A DNA stretch of 64,000 nt from an uncultured Arthrobacter sp. GTDB lineage: Bacteria > Actinomycetota > Actinomycetes > Actinomycetales > Micrococcaceae. Below are positions 1 to 9,350 of this stretch, one piece after another. Each line of letters opens with the position of its first letter. The first letter of the stretch is position 1. The notes below the pieces were generated by a model, which worked only from the letters and a program-made list of their open reading frames with translations, did no database searches and was not told the origin of the DNA. Where the stretch lies: contig NZ_CADCTE010000001.1 in NCBI RefSeq assembly GCF_902805515.1, positions 62,001 through 126,000 on the forward strand. Direction: 5' to 3'. The translations under genes and the position numbers were made by a program.

Positions 1-33
1 CTGGTCCGCGAGATCCTCGGCAGCGAGTCCTAA
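1..33 (+). CDS. 3' end of an unidentified gene
   Basis: The first 33 bases read as an open frame ending in TAA, giving the tail LVREILGSES. The gene starts before the window, so its product cannot be named. The frame has normal high-GC codon use and is followed by a hairpin that could terminate it. Too little sequence remains for certainty. Confidence 0.4.
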   Translation: MVREILGSES

Positions 34-56
34 AGCTTCGCCACGGCGTCCGCTCC

Positions 57-98
57 GGGCCCTCCCGCGGTCCTCAATGGCGAGGACCGCGAAGGGCC
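57..98. terminator. Bidirectional terminator hairpin
   Basis: CGCGGTCCTC at 66-75 pairs perfectly with GAGGACCGCG at 82-91 around a six-base loop. GGCCC/GGGCC at the outer ends extends the stem after a small internal mismatch. It lies between the convergent ends of the partial gene at 1-33 and the permease gene ending at 138. Confidence 0.6.
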
Positions 99-137
99 GG
101 GGCGCCGTGGCGTCGACCGTTGAACCGGTGGCCGGCC

Positions 138-2720
138 TCAGTCGGCCGCCAGACCGGCGACAGGGGAGAGCCGAGCGGCCCGGCGGGCCGGGAGCACCGA
201 GGCGAGGAGCCCGGCAGCGACCGCCACGGCGAGTACCGCCGCGATCTGCCCAACCGGCAGGGACAGTTGAACGGTGGCAAGCTCGCGGAGCGCCGACTGT
301 GCGCCGAGCACTCCATATCCAATCCCGAGGCCGGTGCCGAGCAGGGCGGCGACGCCGGCGATCAGCACCGCCTCGACGGCGAGCATGCCGCGCAGCTGCC
401 CCCTCGTGAGGCCGAGCGCGCGGAGCAGGGAGTTCTCGCGGCGCCTCTCAAGCACCGACAGTGAGAGCGTGCTGGCGACGCCGATCAGGGCGATCAGCAC
501 CGCCACCGCAAGCAGCGCGGTCACGATCAGCAGCATCACATCGATGATCTCGTTGTAGGCGACACGCTCGACGGCCGCTCCGGAGACCTGGTTTTCGGGC
601 ACCCCGGTCACGGCGGCGAGCTCCGCCCGGATCTCAGACAGGGCCGGGCCGTCCAACCCGTCGTCGAGCTGCAGCCAGAACGTTGTGCCCAGGTAGTCGG
701 CGAGGGTTCCGCCGGCGGAAGCCTGGCCGGAGCTTTCCCCGGTATCCCCGGTGAATGCTTCCAGGGCGTCCGGCGGGGTTCCGCCCAGCTGCTCCGCCGT
801 GGCCTTGGTGATCAGCGGCACGAAGAGGGTCGAAGCCGTCGCCGTGACCGGCAGTGTCGCGGGCCCGTTCGCCGTCTCGAGGGTGATTTCGGTCTGCGCC
901 AGCGTCTGCGGCGCCAGGACCATCCCGTCGGTCAGGACCGTGTCCTGGGAGCGCAGGACAGCGGCCAGCTCCTCCGGATCGGCGGCGTATACGAGCCGTC
1001 CGCCGTCCTCGTCGCTGGACAGCAGCACCGGGGTCAGTTCCACCGCTGACTTGACGCCCTCGACCCCCAGGAGGGCCTGGGCATCGGCAGTGGACGCCGT
1101 GCCGCCCGGAAGGCTGCCCGCCGCCCCGGATACGCCCCCGAGGCCGGAGACCTCGACGTCGACGAGGAAGTTTTCGGCCAGCTCGGCGTTGAACGAGGTC
1201 CGGGCGCTCTGCGCCCCGACGATCATCATCATCACCAGGGTCACGCCCACGATGAGGGCCGAGGACGAGGCGGTGGTCCGCGCCGGGTTCCGGACGGCGT
1301 TGAGGGAGGCGAGCTGTCCGGCCAGTCCGAGGGGCCGGGCCAGCCGTCCGACCGCGGCGACGCAGAAGGGGACGAAGAACGGCGCGAGAAGGATGACGCC
1401 GAGGAATGAGACACCGCCTCCGGCCACGGCCGGAACCAACCCGGCCGAGAAGGCACCCAGCACGAGCAGAGCCCCGCCCGCCACGAGTGCCAGAAGGCCG
1501 AGGGTCAGGCGCACCCTGCCGCTCCTGCTCTTCACATCCACCGGCGCGCCGGGGCGCAGCGCGGCCAGGGGGGCGACGCGGGTGGCGGCGCGCGCCGGGA
1601 CGACGGCGGCGAGCAGGGTCATCAGGATACCCACCACCAGGCCGGCCACCACGGCCGACGGGGGAACAGCGAGGACAGCGACCGAACCGGTGTCGGTCCG
1701 CCGGGCCAGGCCCACGAGAACCGCAAGAACCCCGACGGCGAGGAGCACGCCGAGGACGGAGGCCACCACCCCGACGACGCCGGCCTCGACGAGCACCGAC
1801 CTTCGGATCTGCCGGCGTTCCGCGCCGATGGTGCGCAGCAGGGCCAGCTCCCGGGTGCGCTGGGCCACCAGCACGGAGAAGGTGTTGGAGATGACCAGTC
1901 CGGCGACCAGGACGGAGACGGCGGCGAAGGCAAGCAGGACCGCCGTGAGGATGTCGTCTCCATTCGAGAGGGTCGCGACGACCGCCGTGGTCTGCTCGGC
2001 CGCCGTGCGCACGATGATGCCCTCACGCTGATCCGCGGGCAGGTCGTTGAGGGCAACTGAGGCGGCGGCCGCGACGGCGCTGGGATCCGCGCCCGGCGCC
2101 AGGGCCAGCTGCACATGGTCCACGACGGTCTCGCCGCCGGTGGCTTCCCGCACCAGGGAGGCCGGCGCGAGCACGTGGACGGTGTCGGAGAGGGTCGGAT
2201 CCGGGCTTCGTTCCGTCAGGCCGGTTACCGTCAGGGCTCCGGCCGGGTCGGTGGAGGGGCCGCCGGTAACGATGGCCACGGTGTCACCAGGGGTTACCTT
2301 CAGGCGGGCGGCCGAGGTGCTGTCAATGGCCACCTCGTTCGGCCCCGACGGCGCGGAGCCCTGCGTCACCTCGGCGGTTTCCAGTTCCCCCGGTGCCGTG
2401 CTGGTGAGCGCGGCGGACGAGGTGCTGGACCCCGTGGTCAGCTGGGCAAATGCCCGTTCGAAGCCGTGCGCGGCCGCCACCCCGGGGAGGGCTTCGAGGG
2501 TCCCGACGGCGGCGGGTGGAACTCCGAGCCCTTCAGGCCCGGAGACCACGAGGTCGGCCTTGGCGTAGGAGGCCCCGATGCTCGCACCGAGAGTCGCCTT
2601 GGTGGTGGCACCGACGGTGAGGGCCGCGGAGACAAAAGCCACACCGAGCATGACGGCGAGGCCGACGGCGATGAAACGCCGGGCGTGGACGCGTACCTGC
2701 GCCAGGGCTACCTGCAGCAC
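138..2720 (-). CDS. ABC transporter permease, FtsX/MacB type, duplicated
   Basis: This is a membrane permease of about 860 residues with the duplicated FtsX layout: an N-terminal anchor helix, a large extracellular domain, three helices, then a second copy of the same arrangement. Such proteins work with a LolD-like ATPase to drive mechanotransmission, lipid/lipoprotein handling or peptide export across the membrane. The frame is open further upstream, but the GTG at 2720 is preferred because it follows the ATPase stop codon (2722-2724) by one base, implying translational coupling, and because the protein then starts just before the first hydrophobic helix (FIAVGLAVMLGVAFVSAALT). The substrate is unknown; antimicrobial peptide efflux or resistance is common for such systems paired with a two-component system. 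Confidence 0.9.
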   Translation of the reverse strand: MLQVALAQVRVHARRFIAVGLAVMLGVAFVSAALTVGATTKATLGASIGASYAKADLVVSGPEGLGVPPAAVGTLEALPGVAAAHGFERAFAQLTTGSSTSSAALTSTAPGELETAEVTQGSAPSGPNEVAIDSTSAARLKVTPGDTVAIVTGGPSTDPAGALTVTGLTERSPDPTLSDTVHVLAPASLVREATGGETVVDHVQLALAPGADPSAVAAAASVALNDLPADQREGIIVRTAAEQTTAVVATLSNGDDILTAVLLAFAAVSVLVAGLVISNTFSVLVAQRTRELALLRTIGAERRQIRRSVLVEAGVVGVVASVLGVLLAVGVLAVLVGLARRTDTGSVAVLAVPPSAVVAGLVVGILMTLLAAVVPARAATRVAPLAALRPGAPVDVKSRSGRVRLTLGLLALVAGGALLVLGAFSAGLVPAVAGGGVSFLGVILLAPFFVPFCVAAVGRLARPLGLAGQLASLNAVRNPARTTASSSALIVGVTLVMMMIVGAQSARTSFNAELAENFLVDVEVSGLGGVSGAAGSLPGGTASTADAQALLGVEGVKSAVELTPVLLSSDEDGGRLVYAADPEELAAVLRSQDTVLTDGMVLAPQTLAQTEITLETANGPATLPVTATASTLFVPLITKATAEQLGGTPPDALEAFTGDTGESSGQASAGGTLADYLGTTFWLQLDDGLDGPALSEIRAELAAVTGVPENQVSGAAVERVAYNEIIDVMLLIVTALLAVAVLIALIGVASTLSLSVLERRRENSLLRALGLTRGQLRGMLAVEAVLIAGVAALLGTGLGIGYGVLGAQSALRELATVQLSLPVGQIAAVLAVAVAAGLLASVLPARRAARLSPVAGLAAD

Positions 2721-2721
2721 G

Positions 2722-3501
2722 TCAGGCCCCCAGCTTCGCGAGGGCGCCGAGGATCGCCTCGGGAGTCGACTGCTGCAGGTCACCGACGAGGGCCCCGTCC
2801 TTCATGAGGACCACCCGGTCGGCGTACGAGGCCGCAACCGGGTCGTGGGTCACCATGATGATGCTCTGGCCCATCTCCCGTGAGCTGCGGCGCAGCAGGG
2901 ACAGCACCTCCGCCCCGGTGGCCGTGTCGAGGTTGCCGGTGGGTTCGTCACCAAAGATAACGTCGGGGCGGGTCAGCAGGGCCCGGGCGACGGCGACGCG
3001 CTGCTGCTGGCCGCCGGAGAGCTCGTGCGGCCGGTGGGCGAGCCGGTCGGTCAGTCCCAGCGTCGAGGAGACCTGCTTCAGCCATTCCCGGTCCACGGAA
3101 CCGCCGGCGAGGGCGACGGGCAGGGTGATGTTCTGCTCGGCGGTCAGGGTCGGCACCAGGTTGAAGGCCTGGAACACGAATCCCACCCGCTCACGGCGCA
3201 GGCGGGTCAAAGCGGCGTCGGGAAGGCCGGTGATCTCGGTCCCGCCGATCCACAGCTGTCCGGCATCGATGCTGTCAAGGCCGGCCAGGCAGTGCATCAG
3301 GGTGGACTTGCCCGACCCGGACGGGCCCATGATCGCCGTGAAGCGCTCCCGTTCGAAGTCAAGCGAGACGTCCCGGAGGGCGTGGACGGCGGTTTCACCG
3401 CGCCCGTAGCTTTTGGAGACACCGCGGGCGGCGACGGCGCCGGTCGGGGTGGGGGAGATTGAACCCGCAGGGGGCACGGGTGAATTCATTGCGATGGTCA
3501 T
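2722..3501 (-). CDS. ABC transporter ATP-binding protein, LolD/MacB type
   Basis: This 259-residue ATPase energises the FtsX-type permease encoded next to it. Walker A (GPSGSGKST) is near residues 59-67, the Q-loop near 111, the signature LSGGQQQR at 161-168 and Walker B with its glutamate (VIFGDEP) near 181-187, so all catalytic motifs are intact. The ATG at 3501 has no Shine-Dalgarno sequence but sits six bases after TAACGT, a good actinobacterial -10 element, so it is probably leaderless. This suggests the ABC pair has a promoter separate from that of the two-component genes upstream. Confidence 0.93.
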   Translation of the reverse strand: MTIAMNSPVPPAGSISPTPTGAVAARGVSKSYGRGETAVHALRDVSLDFERERFTAIMGPSGSGKSTLMHCLAGLDSIDAGQLWIGGTEITGLPDAALTRLRRERVGFVFQAFNLVPTLTAEQNITLPVALAGGSVDREWLKQVSSTLGLTDRLAHRPHELSGGQQQRVAVARALLTRPDVIFGDEPTGNLDTATGAEVLSLLRRSSREMGQSIIMVTHDPVAASYADRVVLMKDGALVGDLQQSTPEAILGALAKLGA

Positions 3502-3634
3502 AATTCCACGTTAGGTGCCGGGGGCACCGGCCGAATCAGCGCAGGGGTGGAGCTTTCGGCCCGGACCTCATACCAGGGGATGACACGGAGACCGCTGCTC
3601 CCGCCGCAGGGAGCCCCGGCGGGAGCGACCCGGC

Positions 3635-4354
3635 TCAGGGGCGGACGATACCCATCTCGTAGGCCATCACGACGGCCTGCACCCGGTCCCGGGCCTCGAG
3701 TTTCGCGAGGACCCGGCCCACATGCGTCTTCACCGTGGCCTCGGCAAGGAACAGCTTCGAGGCAATCTCCGGATTCGACAACCCCTGAGCGATCAGTTCG
3801 AACACCTCGCGCTCGCGGGGCGTGAGCCGGGCGACCGCGGCGGCATGGGCGTCGCGGACCGGAGAGGGCCGGCGCAGCAGCGGTGCCACATGGTCAAGCA
3901 GGCGGCGCGTAGTGGACGGCGCGATGACGGCGTCGCCCCGGTGGACCGTCCTGATCGCCTCCAGCAGTTCCTCGGGCGGTGCGTCTTTCAGGAGAAAGCC
4001 GGACGCCCCTGCATGTATTGCCGACAGCGCATATTCGTCGAGGTCGAACGTCGTCAGCACCACGATCCGCGGCCCGGACCCACCGCCTCCGGCCTCCGCG
4101 AGAATGCGCCGGGTCGCCTCGATGCCGTCCATGCCTGGCATCCGGACGTCCATCAGGACGACGTCGGCCCGGGTGACGGCGAGCGTCCGAACCGCCTCCT
4201 GCCCGTTGGCGGCCTCGCCGATTACCTCGAGGTCGGGCTGTGAGTTGATCAGCATGGCGAATCCGCTGCGCACCAGATGCTGGTCATCGACGATCGCGAC
4301 CCTGATGGGGGCCGCTGCCTGCCCGGGAGGCACTTCTCCTGTGGTGGTGTCCAT
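3635..4354 (-). CDS. Response regulator, NarL/FixJ (LuxR HTH) family
   Basis: This is a 239-residue cytoplasmic DNA-binding regulator. The receiver domain starts at IRVAIVDDQHLVRSGF and has the phospho-acceptor aspartate in [14 protein letters not shown]; the C-terminal LuxR helix-turn-helix reads [20 protein letters not shown]. It follows the histidine kinase gene by about 50 bases and precedes the ABC genes on the same strand, so it most likely controls that transporter. An AGGAG sequence lies 10 bases before the ATG at 4354; an in-frame TTG at 4357, seven bases from it, is an alternative start. Confidence 0.93.
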   Translation of the reverse strand: MDTTTGEVPPGQAAAPIRVAIVDDQHLVRSGFAMLINSQPDLEVIGEAANGQEAVRTLAVTRADVVLMDVRMPGMDGIEATRRILAEAGGGGSGPRIVVLTTFDLDEYALSAIHAGASGFLLKDAPPEELLEAIRTVHRGDAVIAPSTTRRLLDHVAPLLRRPSPVRDAHAAAVARLTPREREVFELIAQGLSNPEIASKLFLAEATVKTHVGRVLAKLEARDRVQAVVMAYEMGIVRP

Positions 4355-4402
4355 CAACGTTCTGCTCCTGTGGTCGGGAATCCGGCGGCGCTGCGCATGG
4401 GC

Positions 4403-5623
4403 CTATGCCTCGGTGTAGGGGAGGAAGGCCTCAACGCGGAAGCCCCCGCCGCTGCGCGGCGCGGCCGACACGGTGCCATCGTAGAGGCGCACCCGCTCAC
4501 TCATTCCGGTGATGCCCAGCCCGGCTCCTGCGGTGGCGGGGTCGGCCGCCGCACCCCGGCCGTCGTCGTCAACGGTGATGCTGAGCCCGCGGGGGCCGTA
4601 GCTGAGCGTGACCTCGGCGGTCGTTTGGGGTCCGGCATGCTTGAGCACGTTGGTCAGCGCTTCCTGGACCACGCGGTAGGCGGTGAGTTCGGCGCCGAGG
4701 GGAAGCGGCCGCCGTGGCGTGTCGATGCGGCGGCAGGACACGCGGATGTCCGCCCGCCGCACCGACCTGACGAGAGAATCGATGTCTTCGAGGGTGGGCA
4801 GCGGACGCGTAGACGCACTTTCGTCGCCGCGGAGGACGCCGAGCAGGCGCCGCATCTCGCGCAGCGAGCCGCGTCCGGTGTCCGCGATGGTGCCCAAGGT
4901 CTGCGCCGCAAGTTCCGGTTGCTGCGCACTGGCGTAACGTGCGCCGTCGGCCTGGGTGATGATCACCGACAGGGAATGCGCGACGATGTCATGCATCTCC
5001 CGCGCGATGTGGCTGCGCTCGTCGGCGGCGGCAAGGTCGCGTTCCTGCTGGCGCTCGACCTCGAGGCGCCGGGTGCGGTCCTCAAGGGCCTGATAGGCCC
5101 GACGCCGCGACCGGGCAAGGTCCCCCATCGTCCAGGCCAGCAGCACGAGCGACTCGACGAGAAACAGCGAGATCAGGAACAGCGGCCCGCCCCCGTTGAC
5201 TCCGAGGAAGGTCAGCGACCCGCCCCCGCCGAGACCAAAGATCCCCCCGTACCGCACCATGCCTGCGGCTGCGCCCAGCAGGGCGAACCCCAGCCCGACG
5301 AGGCTCGCCCACCGCGGGGCGTAGGCGGCCAGCGTGTAGACGGTGATCAGGATGACGATCTGCGCCGGAACCGGGTCGATTCCGGCCAGGAGCTGCAGCA
5401 CCGAGACCCCGGCGACGATGCCGGCCGAGAGCAGCAGCCGGGACCTGCGCCAGGCGAGCGGTGCCACCAGCGCGATAGTCACAGGGATGAGCAGGGAATT
5501 TCCGACCACCCCGCGGGCGATGAGCGGCAGGATCAGGAGCACAAGCAGTCCCAGCGCGAGGCAGGCGTCGACCGTGCCGGGATGCGCGCGCACCCAGCGC
5601 GCGAGCCGGAGGTGGAGGTCCAT
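4403..5623 (-). CDS. Sensor histidine kinase, HisKA_3 type
   Basis: This is a membrane sensor kinase of about 406 residues. Several N-terminal transmembrane helices precede a dimerisation/phospho-acceptor segment with the motif REMHDIVAHSLS and a C-terminal GHKL ATPase domain (DDDGRGA, then GLGITGMSERV). It should phosphorylate the LuxR-type regulator encoded just downstream. There is no extracellular sensor domain, as in cell-envelope stress kinases that sense within the membrane. The ATG at 5623 is chosen because the hydrophobic region follows closely and TAGAGT lies eight bases upstream as a probable -10, making the transcript leaderless; the longer frame starting at 5683 would add a non-conserved proline-rich lead. 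Confidence 0.9.
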   Translation of the reverse strand: MDLHLRLARWVRAHPGTVDACLALGLLVLLILPLIARGVVGNSLLIPVTIALVAPLAWRRSRLLLSAGIVAGVSVLQLLAGIDPVPAQIVILITVYTLAAYAPRWASLVGLGFALLGAAAGMVRYGGIFGLGGGGSLTFLGVNGGGPLFLISLFLVESLVLLAWTMGDLARSRRRAYQALEDRTRRLEVERQQERDLAAADERSHIAREMHDIVAHSLSVIITQADGARYASAQQPELAAQTLGTIADTGRGSLREMRRLLGVLRGDESASTRPLPTLEDIDSLVRSVRRADIRVSCRRIDTPRRPLPLGAELTAYRVVQEALTNVLKHAGPQTTAEVTLSYGPRGLSITVDDDGRGAAADPATAGAGLGITGMSERVRLYDGTVSAAPRSGGGFRVEAFLPYTEA

Positions 5624-5689
5624 GAGGTTCAACTCTAGGCCCGGGGGGCCCCTGCTGCATCCGACCCAGGGTGGACATCGCACGCTCCG

Positions 5690-6208
5690 CTAGGTGCGCA
5701 GCCAGCGGTTCAACTGAACCGCCTGGCCGTGGTGCGTACCGGGATGGGAGCCCGTGATCTGAAAGCCGGCACGTTCGGCGACGCGTTCGCTGGCGGTGTT
5801 GCCCGCCATGGTCTCCAGCGCCACGGCGGAGAAGCCCTGCGAGGACAACCACTGCGAGAGAAGGCGCACCGACCCGGTGGCCGCGCCCCGGCCACGGACG
5901 GCGGGGGACAGGACATAGAAGAGCTCGGGTTCGGCGCCCTCAACCTCGGCCATCCCCGCGGTTCCCACGGGCGAACCGTCGAGGAGGACCGCATACCGGC
6001 CGGCGAGCCGCTCCCGGTGACGCTCCTTCGTCCGAGCGATCCGGCGCCGGGCGTAGTCCTCGTCCATGTCCGCAGGGTAATACGTCCACGCGGGCACGTC
6101 GGGTACCCGGCTCAGTTCGTATTCCAGCCGCCAATCCTCATCGGTCAGGGCCCGAAGGGAAACACTCTCGTCACGGAGCTCGCTGGGCAGTGGGACGGGG
6201 AAGGCCAT
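5690..6208 (-). CDS. GNAT family N-acetyltransferase
   Basis: This 172-residue protein has the GNAT fold of the RimJ/RimL-like group: an N-terminal strand (SVSLRALTDEDW), central strands (GRYAVLLDGSPVGTAGM), the acetyl-CoA loop VRGRGAATGSVRLLSQW and the late motif NTASERVAERAGFQITG. It would transfer acetyl from acetyl-CoA to an amine on an unknown small molecule or protein N-terminus. The frame is open far upstream, but only the part from the ATG at 6208 is gene-like; the rest is antisense to the LysR remnant and fusion gene. The gene ends just upstream of the histidine kinase on the same strand. Confidence 0.85.
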   Translation of the reverse strand: MAFPVPLPSELRDESVSLRALTDEDWRLEYELSRVPDVPAWTYYPADMDEDYARRRIARTKERHRERLAGRYAVLLDGSPVGTAGMAEVEGAEPELFYVLSPAVRGRGAATGSVRLLSQWLSSQGFSAVALETMAGNTASERVAERAGFQITGSHPGTHHGQAVQLNRWLRT

Positions 6209-6346
6209 AAACCGATCATTGCATCGACGGCGGAGGATCGGAACCGGTCCGGCAGCAAGCGGCTGTGAAGCACAAAAGCCGGTGCCGCGGGTCTTTCCCC
6301 CTCGCGGTGCCGGCCGGTGACGGAATCGCACGCTACATTGGAGCCC

Positions 6347-6898
6347 ATGCCCGGTGCACCCGCTCAGCGTGTCGTCTTCCACGGGGTCACGGGCAGCGGG
6401 AAGTCCTCGGCCGCCCGCGCCTATGCCGCGGCCGCCCGGCTCCCCGAATATTCGGCCGATGACGATGTCGGGTGGCTTCCGGGCTGGCAGAACCGGCCAC
6501 CCGAGGAGCAGCGCCTCATTTCCGCCGGTATTGCCGCGCAGGAGCGCTGGGTCATCGACAGCGCCTATTCGGGCTGGCGGGACATTCTGCTCGCCCGGGC
6601 GGAGCTCGTGGTGGCGCTTGATTACCCGCGGTGGCTCTCCCTGTGGCGCCTGATTCGGCGGACAATCCGCCGGTGCGTGACCCGGGAGCAGGTGTGCAAC
6701 GGCAACATCGAGTCGTTCCGCCGGGTGTTCACCCGGGATTCGATTCTCCTGTGGCACTTCACGGCGTTCCCGCGGAAACGGGAGGCACTCGAAAGGATGA
6801 AGGCGGACCCGTCCATGCCTCGAGTGATCTCGTTCCGGCGTCCGGCGGACCTCGACGCCTGGATCGACCAGGTCGGGCGGGACGCCGCCGGCGCCTGA
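6347..6898 (+). CDS. P-loop kinase-like protein (adenylate-kinase/FlaR-related)
   Basis: This protein of about 183 residues has an N-terminal Walker A motif (FHGVTGSGKSSAA) and a pattern seen in adenylate-kinase-like proteins sometimes labelled topology-modulation (FlaR) proteins: DDDVGWLPGWQNRP, then ERWVIDSAYSGW, then LDYPRWLSLWRLIRRT. It probably phosphorylates or binds a small nucleotide-like substrate; no specific reaction can be assigned. The ATG at 6347 is chosen over an upstream GTG at 6317 because TACATT lies seven bases before it, the pattern of a leaderless actinobacterial promoter. It is transcribed divergently from the GNAT gene. Confidence 0.75.
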   Translation: MPGAPAQRVVFHGVTGSGKSSAARAYAAAARLPEYSADDDVGWLPGWQNRPPEEQRLISAGIAAQERWVIDSAYSGWRDILLARAELVVALDYPRWLSLWRLIRRTIRRCVTREQVCNGNIESFRRVFTRDSILLWHFTAFPRKREALERMKADPSMPRVISFRRPADLDAWIDQVGRDAAGA

Positions 6899-6914
6899 TG
6901 GCTTCGCGCCGGAG

Positions 6915-7410
6915 CTAGCCCAGTTGTTCGTCGACGGCCCGCATAAAGGCGGCGACGAGGGAACGTCGGTCGGCCCGCAGCCAGGCCAGCGCCAAGACGG
7001 TCGGCGGCAGGCCGTCAACCGGACGGATGCTGACCTCGGAACGGCTGTAGAGATGCGCGTTGCCTTCGGACAGCAGCACCACCCCGAGCCCGGAGGCGAC
7101 CGCCTCGAAGACGGCATCGGGTGTCTCGGCGGTCGCGCCGATGACCGCAGGCCTGCCGTTCCGCTCCGGTGCGGCGATCCAAAAGTCCCGCAGGGTTCCG
7201 GCCTCGGGTGGCAGGGCAATGATCGGTTCCTCGAGCAGGTCGGCGAAGGCAACCCGTTCCTGCCGTGCCAGAGGATGGTCGGACGGCAGCGCGACACACC
7301 GCCGTTCCCGGACGATGGGGAGGACGTCAAGATCGTCGGAGGGCGCGGGCAGCCACAGGAAGGCGACGTCGCTGGTTCCGTCGTCGAGCCCGGCGCCACG
7401 GCGCGCCCGC
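6915..7410 (-). pseudogene. 5'-truncated LysR-type regulator remnant
   Basis: The minus strand encodes about 165 residues of a LysR substrate-binding domain with no start codon and no helix-turn-helix. Reading from about 7410 it shows LDDGTSDVAFLWLPAPSDD, then CVALPSDHPLARQERVAF, then FEAVASGLGVVLLSEG and ends in FMRAVDEQLG before a TAG at 6915-6917. A full LysR protein is about 300 residues, so the N-terminal half is missing. The break coincides with the stop codon of the neighbouring fusion gene, so a deletion or rearrangement probably removed the front of the regulator. The remaining frame is intact, suggesting the event is fairly recent. Confidence 0.75.
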
Positions 7411-9162
7411 TCAGCTGTCGAGCACGAGGTCTTCCGTGGGGCGGGCGCAGCAGATCAGTGCCTGGCTGTCGGGTGGCGTTTCCAGGGGATCAGGCTGGTA
7501 GGCCACCCTCCCCGAGATGACCGCCGTGAGGCAGGTGTGGCACACCCCGGTGCGGCAGGACCACCGGGTGGGCACGTCGCAGGCCTCGGCGAGTTCGAGC
7601 AGGGACGTGTCGCCCGCGCGCCACCGGGCGGTGAGGCCGCTTCGGGCGAACGTCACCGCAGGCCCGGTGCCGGGCTCGCCGGAGGGCTGGTGCGGGGGCA
7701 CGGTGGCGGAATCAACAAGCCCGGGATTGATCGGCGGCAGGGTGCTGAACAGTTCGGAGTAGATCGACCCGGCGTCGACGCCGAGGTCGGTGAGCGCATC
7801 CGTCATGCTGCCGATGAAGGCGGGCGGACCGCAGAGATAGGCCGCCGCGCCCGCCGGAACCCCCAGGGCCCGAAGCTGGTCGACGGTCGGCCGGCCGCTG
7901 AAGGAGTCCGCCACGGGAGCCGTCGCCCGGGTGTAGAAGATGGCGCTGCGGGCGTGGGCAAGCCGGTTCAGATGTCCCCGCACCTCCCCGGCGAACACGA
8001 GCTCGCCGGGGTTCCGGGCGACGTGGATCCACCAGATCTCCCTGTCGCTGCCGGTGCGGGCGAACTCCTGGAGCATCGGCACCAGCGGGGTCGCGCCGAC
8101 CCCGGCCGAGATGAGGAGTACCGGACCGGTTCCGGCGTGGAGCCGAAACTGACCGCGGGGGGCGGCAACATCGATGGTCCCGCCGACCAGCACACCCTCG
8201 TGGAGGTAGCGGCTCACCAACCCGTGTTCCTCCTGCCTGACACTGATCCGGTAGGTGTGCGGGTTGGGGGCGTCCGAAATGGAGTAGCTGCGGACCGACA
8301 CCGCCTCGTTCACGGAAACGCGGAGGGTGAGGTACTGGCCGGGGATGAACGGTCCGAGTGGAACGTCGTCGCCCGCGTGAAGGTACACGGAGGTGATGGT
8401 CGGGGTTTCGGGAACGGTCTTCGTGATCGTCATCGGCCGGAATCCGCTCCAGCCGGGCTCCTCGACGGGTGCCCCGGTCACGGTGGCCTTTGCCAGATCG
8501 GTGTCCAGCAGGTCCTGGAAGGACTGCTGCCAGCCGGGGCTCAGTGCCGGAATGTCAACGGCCTTCCGCAGTGCGGCCTGCGAGCGGTTCGGCAGGTACA
8601 GCAGCGCGTCGGTCTCCGCGACCGTCAGCCGGTGGGGCCCGTTGAGCGTTCGAATGATCGGGTCACCGGGCCGGACTTCGCCCTCGGTGATGACCCGCAG
8701 GTAAAACCCGGGACGGCGGTGGTCCACCAGGAGTGCGGGCATCCGCGGTTCCTCGAGCCGCATGCCCACGCGGAAGCAGGTGACGCGGGGCTGGGTCACC
8801 TCGAATTCCGCCTCCCCAATGCGGTAGCGGTCCCCGATGCACACTTCGTCGTCGGGCAGCCCGTCGATGGTGAAATTCTCACCGAAGGAGCCGGGCGTTA
8901 GATCGCCGCGGCCGAGGAAGCTGGACCAGTGCTCGTAGGACTGCCGCTGGTAGACCAGCACCGCCCGCTGCTCACCGCCGTGCCCGTGCAGGTCGCCCTG
9001 GCCGTCACCGTCGATATTGAGCCTGCGGACCATCAGCGGCCGCTCCACCGGGCTCTTGTAGACGCCGGTGTGCACCGTCTTTCCCTGCCAGGAGACGCCC
9101 TTGGGGACTCCAACGTTCAGTGACACCAGCCTGCCGCAGGCCATGCCCTCGACCTCCGTCAT
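7411..9162 (-). CDS. MOSC / ferredoxin-reductase / 2Fe-2S ferredoxin fusion oxidoreductase
   Basis: This 583-residue protein has three modules. Residues about 8-215 are a YiiM-like MOSC domain with the molybdenum-cofactor cysteine in EVTQPRVTCFRVG (Cys129). Residues about 225-470 are an FAD/NAD(P)H reductase unit (VRSYSISDAP for FAD, LLISAGVGATPLVPML for the nucleotide). The C-terminus is a plant-type ferredoxin with cysteines in WSCRTGVCHTC and ICCARP. It therefore contains a complete electron path from NAD(P)H through FAD and 2Fe-2S to Moco, as expected for a reductase of N-hydroxylated or sulfoxide-type compounds; the real substrate is unknown. The ATG at 9162 is preceded at seven bases by TAGGCT, so the start is probably leaderless. 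Confidence 0.88.
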   Translation of the reverse strand: MTEVEGMACGRLVSLNVGVPKGVSWQGKTVHTGVYKSPVERPLMVRRLNIDGDGQGDLHGHGGEQRAVLVYQRQSYEHWSSFLGRGDLTPGSFGENFTIDGLPDDEVCIGDRYRIGEAEFEVTQPRVTCFRVGMRLEEPRMPALLVDHRRPGFYLRVITEGEVRPGDPIIRTLNGPHRLTVAETDALLYLPNRSQAALRKAVDIPALSPGWQQSFQDLLDTDLAKATVTGAPVEEPGWSGFRPMTITKTVPETPTITSVYLHAGDDVPLGPFIPGQYLTLRVSVNEAVSVRSYSISDAPNPHTYRISVRQEEHGLVSRYLHEGVLVGGTIDVAAPRGQFRLHAGTGPVLLISAGVGATPLVPMLQEFARTGSDREIWWIHVARNPGELVFAGEVRGHLNRLAHARSAIFYTRATAPVADSFSGRPTVDQLRALGVPAGAAAYLCGPPAFIGSMTDALTDLGVDAGSIYSELFSTLPPINPGLVDSATVPPHQPSGEPGTGPAVTFARSGLTARWRAGDTSLLELAEACDVPTRWSCRTGVCHTCLTAVISGRVAYQPDPLETPPDSQALICCARPTEDLVLDS

Positions 9163-9350
9163 GGCGCCAAGCCTACGTCGGGCATCGACCGGTCACCAGA
9201 GCCACCCACAGGGGGACGGCCGGTGCTGCGGCCCGGGCCGCGCGGTTCCGCGGAAGATCGGTGCTCGTTGCTGCGGCCGCGGCGGTAGATTACGGGAATC
9301 CGTCACGAAGGGCGCCGCCCGAGCAGGAGGCCTGGGCCGCAGCCGGCCCG

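Noticed and set aside
5690-7399. Single large minus-strand protein of 569 residues
   Set aside because: Only its last 172 residues are a GNAT domain; the front part is an out-of-frame reading of the LysR remnant.
7060-8901. Long plus-strand open frame of over 600 codons
   Set aside because: It is antisense to the MOSC/ferredoxin fusion gene, has glycine/arginine-rich non-family text and arises from high GC content.
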